Below, piece after piece: positions 59,904 to 64,000 of a stretch of DNA of 64,000 bases. Numbering within the stretch: the first letter of the stretch is position 1; each line of letters starts with the position of its first letter. The stretch covers positions 404,917-468,916 of the forward strand of contig WYCW01000002.1 of the NCBI GenBank assembly GCA_011392765.1, written 5' to 3'. Source of the DNA: Candidatus Thiosymbion ectosymbiont of Catanema sp. Cochon2018. Its GTDB lineage: Bacteria; Pseudomonadota; Gammaproteobacteria; Chromatiales; Chromatiaceae. A program made the translations under genes and the position numbers. The notes below the pieces were generated by a model. It had not been told where the DNA came from and did no database searches. It saw nothing but the letters and a program-made list of their open reading frames with translations.

Positions 59904-62900
59904 ATGACCAAGCTCTTCCTCTCTCACAGCACGCAGGACGATGGCTTGGTGCGCGCACTTCGGCAGGCACTCGCGGACCTCGGACAGGATGTCTGGATCG
60001 ACTCGCGGCAACTGTACGGCGGCAATCCCCTGGAATCCACCATCAAGCAGGCCATCAAAAACGCAGCGGCCTACGCGGTCCTGGTCAGCCCGCCCGCGTT
60101 GCAGTCCCAATGGATAGGCAAGGAACTGCGTCATGCCCTCAAGATTCAGGAACAGCGCAGCAAGGAAAAATTTCCGGTCATCCCGCTCTGTCTCGACGGC
60201 AGCTGGCTCGGTGCCTTCGCGTCCTTCTTCAACGAGGAGCCGGTCTGTGTCCCCGTAAGCAGCGCCGGTGGGATCGAGCAGACCCTGCATCCCATCCTGA
60301 TCGCCCTGGGTAAGCGCCTCCCGACCAACCTGGCCGCCACCCCGCAACCCAAGGCCGAACCGCTGGAAGAGCTGATACTCGAGCTCACCGACCTCGGCTT
60401 CAGCGATCCGGAGCCGGGTGGGAACGGGCAGGCAAACATGCGCTGTGCCTCGGCGCGTGCCCGGCTGACCTACGAGCCGGCCACCGCGGGACGGCGCAGC
60501 GTTCGGAGTAATCGGAGCTGGCGCCTGACTGCACCTTCAGGGCCCATCGAGGCCGAGGATCTGCGCTGGTATCTGGAGCAATACGCCGTCTGGCCGAGCG
60601 CCATCTACCACGACCGGATAGACAAGCTCGAGAAGAAACTGGTCACCTGGGGTCGCAGTCTGTACCGGACCGTACTGCCGACCGAGTACACCGCCAATGT
60701 CCTGCACGCCTGGGCGCGGATCGGCAACCGGGCCGGGCGCCGTTTCTCGGTTCTGGTGGACCCGACCCCGGAGGCCGGTGTCTCCGAGGAGCAGGAACGG
60801 ACCACCCGTGAGGCCGCCACCCTGCTGCTCGGTCTGCCCTGGGAGCTGCTGCACGACGGTAAAGCCTTTCTGTTCCAGGGCGCCCGGCCTACTCGGGTAC
60901 GTCGGCGCCTGCCCGATACGCAGGCGTTCGATGCCCCCCCGGCGGCTACTCCTATCCGTATCCTGCTGGTCAGCGCCCGCCCGAAAGATGACGCCTGCGA
61001 CTACATCGACCACCGCATCAGTGCCCTGCCCCTGGTGGGGGCCATGGAAAAGTCGGGCGGACGGGTCACAATCGAGTTCCTCGACCCCCCGACCCTGCCG
61101 GCCCTGAGCGAGGCGTTGGCACGCGCCCACGAGGCCCAAACGCCCTACCATGTGGTCCACTTCGACGGCCACGGCGTCTACGACCGCCGGGTGGGACTCG
61201 GCGGCCTCTGCTTCGAGGACCCACAGGATGCCGGCCAGCTCGAAAATCGCCGCCATGCCACCGTCTACACGAATGATTTGGGCCCGCTGCTGAGGGATTA
61301 CCGCATCCCCCTGGTGTTTCTGGAGGCTTGCCGGAGCGCCCAGGCCGAGCAGGCCTCCGAATCGGTCGCCGCCGAATTGTTGAAGGTAGGCGCGGCCTCG
61401 GTAGTAGCCATGAGCCACAGTGTGTCGGTAGAGACCGCCGGCCGCTTCGTCGTCGCCTTCTACCAAGCCCTGGCTGCAGGCAAACGGGTGGGTGATGCCA
61501 CGCTGGCGGGCCAGCGCGAACTCAAGCACAATGACTTTCGCGGCCGGATCTTCGGTACCGGTGAGCTGCGGCTCCAGGACTGGTTCGTGCCGGTCCTGTT
61601 CCAGGACCAGGATGACCCCCAGCTCTTTTTCGAGACCCCCGGCGACCAGACCCGAGAGGACATCGCGGCCCTACAAAAAGTCCGGCTCGGTGCGCTGCCC
61701 GAACCGCCCGAAACCGGCTTCGTGGGCCGCAGCCGAGAGCTGCTGGCCCTGGAACGCCTGCTGCGCCGCAAACCCTATGCGGTAATCCGCGGCCAGGGTG
61801 GCGAGGGCAAGACCGCCCTGGCCGTCGAGCTGGCCCGCTGGCTGGTATTTTCACGGCAGATCCGCCGCACCGCCTTCGTCTCGGTGGAGACCCACGGCCA
61901 TCCGGATGCGGTACTCGATGCCATCGGCCACCAGCTTGTGGGCAAAGAGTATTCCGTCGCTGAACATAAGGACCGGGAGCAGGCCATCCTGGAAATCGAG
62001 CGCGCGCTGGCCGAACAGCCCACCCTACTGATACTGGACAATCTGGAGAGCATTCTGCCGCCACCCCATCTCCGGGCGGAGAGGCCCCGGATCCTCGACG
62101 AAGAAGCAGGTCGGGAGCTGCAGATTATCCTGGGACTCTGCAGACGACTCAGCGACAAGGGCGACGCCCGGTTGGTCTTTACCAGCCGCGAGGAGCTGCC
62201 GGCGCCCTTTGCCGGGGCAGTCAACCACCGTGAGCTGCACCGGCTCGAACGCGAGGACGCGGTCAAGCTGGTGGAGCGAGCGCTCGACCGAACTGGCGAC
62301 GCCGGGAGCGATACCGTAGAGGCCCAGCGTGAAGCCATCGAGCGCCTGGTGGATATAGTCCGGTGTCACGCCCGCACCCTGGCCCTGCTGGCCCCCGGTC
62401 TACAGGCACGGGGCGTAGAAGCGACCCGAAAATCCCTCGTGGAACTGATGGCGGAGATGGAGCGTCGATTCCCCGGCAACCGCGAGCAATCGGTCTTCGC
62501 CGGCGTCGAGCTCTCCCTGCGCCGGCTGTCTCCCCAGAACCAAGAACGAGTACGAGTACTGGGGCTGTTCCATGGAGGGGTCGATCTGAATGTGCTTGTC
62601 CCCATGATGGAATGGGACGAAACGGACGTAGGTGCACTGGCAAAGGAACTGATCCGGACCGGCCTGGCAACGGCGGGTCCCTACGGCCATCTCTCCCTCC
62701 ATCCCGCCCTTTGTCCCTATCTGCGCAGGCAATTGGATACTGCCGAACACGCCGAGCTGACCGACCGCTGGATTCGGGCTATGCAAGGGCATGTCGGGTT
62801 TCTCGATCAGCAGCAGACTGAAAAGATCGAGCTGGCGGCAACACTGACCCGGCTGGAGCTGCCGAACCTGTTCGCCCTGCTGGACCGGATACGGGAAGCC

Positions 62901-64000
62901 GGAGATGCGGTAGCGACCATCGAGCTGACCACCAGGCTTCATAGCTTGTTGCAAATGCTCGACAAGCCACGCCTGGTGGAATATATGGGCCAGATACGCG
63001 ATGCCGCGGCAAAGGCGCTGGGTACAGCCTGGAACCATGCGAATTTTGAGACCCGGCGGACCCGGATCGAGCAACAGCTCTCCGGCGGACATCCGCAGGA
63101 GGCACTCACAGGGGCACAAGCCCTACTCCGGCGTGCCCGGACGGCGGGCACAACGGCCTATCCCGAGGCCGATTACGACCTGGCAATGGCCTGTTTCCTT
63201 TTGGCCCGGGTGTTGCGGACCACCGGCAGCTCGGAGGCAGCCCTGCCGTCGCTGGATGAAGCACAAAAGTCTTTCGAGACCATCGCACGGGACAGCGACA
63301 GCAAGGCAGCGGAACGCATGGTGTCCGGTTGTCTCGCCGAACGCGGCGATTGTCTTCTCGATCTGGGGCGACTCGATGCGGCGGCGGCCGCTTACGAGGA
63401 AAGCATCGGACATGCCGAGAAGTTGGGCGACAAACGTGATGTCGCGGTCAGGAAATCCCAGCTCGGTACTATCCGCTTGCAGCAGCACCGCTACCCGGAG
63501 ACATTGGCGGCCTATGAGGCGGCCCGCGAGCACTTTACCCGGCTGGACGAGCCGGGAACTGTCGCCACGATCTGGCACCAGACCGGTAAAGCCTACCAGG
63601 AAGCCGGCCGACCGGAGGCGGCGGAGGACGCCTACCGGCAATCCCTGGCGATCGAGGTGCGGCTCGGCAATCCGGCCAGGCAGGCGGATACGCTCGACCA
63701 ACTGGGACTCTTGTACAGCGGTCCGCTCGATCGCTTGAAGGAAGCAGTGACCTCTTTCAAACGGGCAGCGGACAGCTATGTCGAGGTCGAGGATGCGGCC
63801 GGCGAAAGTCGTGCAAGGAACAATCTCGGCGTGACTCTGCGCCGGCTCGGGAGCTTGGACGAAGCGCGCCGGGAGATCCGGCGGGTAATCGAATGTAAGG
63901 CCCAATTCGGCCACACGGTCGAGCCATGGACTGCTTGGGCCATCCTTGCCGATATCGAGACGGACGCGGGCAATTCCGCAGCCGCGGCACAGGCCAGAAG
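59904..64000 (+). CDS. TIR - CHAT protease - NTPase (STAND) - TPR protein, partial at right edge
   Basis: The frame is open from the ATG at 59904 to the window end, at least 1,365 residues. TIR (1-140): MTKLFLSHSTQDDGLVRALR, WIDSRQLYGGNPLES and the catalytic-type Glu74 in SQWIGKELRHAL. A linker follows. CHAT caspase-like protease (about 330-570): catalytic His423 in VVHFDGHGVYD and Cys476 in VFLEACRSA. NTPase: ETGFVGRSRELLALE, Walker A GQGGEGKT at 630-637 and Walker B LLILDNLES with Asp712, then VFTSREELP. From about 1,060 on, TPR repeats (GDCLLDLGRLDAAAAAYEES, QTGKAYQEAGRPEAAEDAYR, NNLGVTLRRLGSLDEARREI). This looks like a sensor (TPR), switch (NTPase) and two effectors (protease, NADase) in one chain. 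A defence role is inference. Confidence 0.9.
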   Translation, partial: MTKLFLSHSTQDDGLVRALRQALADLGQDVWIDSRQLYGGNPLESTIKQAIKNAAAYAVLVSPPALQSQWIGKELRHALKIQEQRSKEKFPVIPLCLDGSWLGAFASFFNEEPVCVPVSSAGGIEQTLHPILIALGKRLPTNLAATPQPKAEPLEELILELTDLGFSDPEPGGNGQANMRCASARARLTYEPATAGRRSVRSNRSWRLTAPSGPIEAEDLRWYLEQYAVWPSAIYHDRIDKLEKKLVTWGRSLYRTVLPTEYTANVLHAWARIGNRAGRRFSVLVDPTPEAGVSEEQERTTREAATLLLGLPWELLHDGKAFLFQGARPTRVRRRLPDTQAFDAPPAATPIRILLVSARPKDDACDYIDHRISALPLVGAMEKSGGRVTIEFLDPPTLPALSEALARAHEAQTPYHVVHFDGHGVYDRRVGLGGLCFEDPQDAGQLENRRHATVYTNDLGPLLRDYRIPLVFLEACRSAQAEQASESVAAELLKVGAASVVAMSHSVSVETAGRFVVAFYQALAAGKRVGDATLAGQRELKHNDFRGRIFGTGELRLQDWFVPVLFQDQDDPQLFFETPGDQTREDIAALQKVRLGALPEPPETGFVGRSRELLALERLLRRKPYAVIRGQGGEGKTALAVELARWLVFSRQIRRTAFVSVETHGHPDAVLDAIGHQLVGKEYSVAEHKDREQAILEIERALAEQPTLLILDNLESILPPPHLRAERPRILDEEAGRELQIILGLCRRLSDKGDARLVFTSREELPAPFAGAVNHRELHRLEREDAVKLVERALDRTGDAGSDTVEAQREAIERLVDIVRCHARTLALLAPGLQARGVEATRKSLVELMAEMERRFPGNREQSVFAGVELSLRRLSPQNQERVRVLGLFHGGVDLNVLVPMMEWDETDVGALAKELIRTGLATAGPYGHLSLHPALCPYLRRQLDTAEHAELTDRWIRAMQGHVGFLDQQQTEKIELAATLTRLELPNLFALLDRIREAGDAVATIELTTRLHSLLQMLDKPRLVEYMGQIRDAAAKALGTAWNHANFETRRTRIEQQLSGGHPQEALTGAQALLRRARTAGTTAYPEADYDLAMACFLLARVLRTTGSSEAALPSLDEAQKSFETIARDSDSKAAERMVSGCLAERGDCLLDLGRLDAAAAAYEESIGHAEKLGDKRDVAVRKSQLGTIRLQQHRYPETLAAYEAAREHFTRLDEPGTVATIWHQTGKAYQEAGRPEAAEDAYRQSLAIEVRLGNPARQADTLDQLGLLYSGPLDRLKEAVTSFKRAADSYVEVEDAAGESRARNNLGVTLRRLGSLDEARREIRRVIECKAQFGHTVEPWTAWAILADIETDAGNSAAAAQAR

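Overview
This is a GC-rich chromosomal window from a Gammaproteobacterium. The housekeeping genes (glnS, yajC-secD-secF, hslVU with a DUF971 gene, DUF484-xerC, exbB-exbD-msbA, lpxK with a Trm112-like gene, htrA-lepA, mutM, apaH, pssA) have gammaproteobacterial type and partial synteny. The dense families of short palindromic intergenic repeats, the Rpn nucleases and the TIR/CHAT/FGE/STAND proteins resemble large, repeat-rich genomes of sulfur-oxidising lineages such as Chromatiales and Thiotrichales. The species cannot be named from the sequence alone. I saw no rRNA, tRNA or CRISPR array.

Layout. 0-3 kb: start of a DUF985 cupin gene, then jetB and jetA of a Wadjet (SMC-like anti-plasmid) system, with no jetC or jetD next to them. 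3-7.2 kb: apaH and glnS; an IS5-family element sits on the 3' end of glnS and supplies its last codons. 7.2-16.3 kb: a repeat cluster, a nuclease-like pseudogene, pssA, then yajC-secD-secF with an Rpn nuclease between yajC and secD, followed by a DUF4231 membrane protein, a YajD-type HNH nuclease and a second Rpn nuclease. 16.3-21.8 kb: a small membrane protein and a Gld-like ABC exporter (GldA, fused GldF-GldG, DUF4340). 22-29 kb: an AlbA_2/ATPase gene, a HEPN-like gene beside an attC-like site, a LarA-family gene, a large repeat field holding an IS110 transposase, and mutM.

30-38.4 kb: two tandem TIR genes (TIR-FGE, and TIR-TM with a decayed FGE), htrA-lepA, a ParE-type toxin-antitoxin pair, and a HepT remnant cut by an IS1595-type element. 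38.5-46.7 kb: two MITE-like palindromes, an overlapping class B PBP and SEDS gene pair, a STAND ATPase gene split by a deletion with fourteen 39-residue repeats, and another repeat field. 46.7-58.3 kb: a slipin, then a long minus-strand stretch of hslVU, xerC, lpxK, msbA and exbBD genes, with an unrecognised low-GC gene between msbA and lpxK. 58.5-64 kb: a coiled-coil PD-(D/E)XK-like protein and the start of a very large TIR-CHAT-NTPase-TPR protein that runs off the right edge.

Theme. Conserved cell-envelope and protein-quality genes are interrupted at many junctions by defence or conflict genes, several of them broken (jetAB alone, hepT, the STAND gene, the second FGE), and by at least eight dispersed repeat families. 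The most unusual gene is the TIR-CHAT-NTPase-TPR protein at the right end. The TIR-FGE pair and the decapitated STAND protein are the next most interesting loci.
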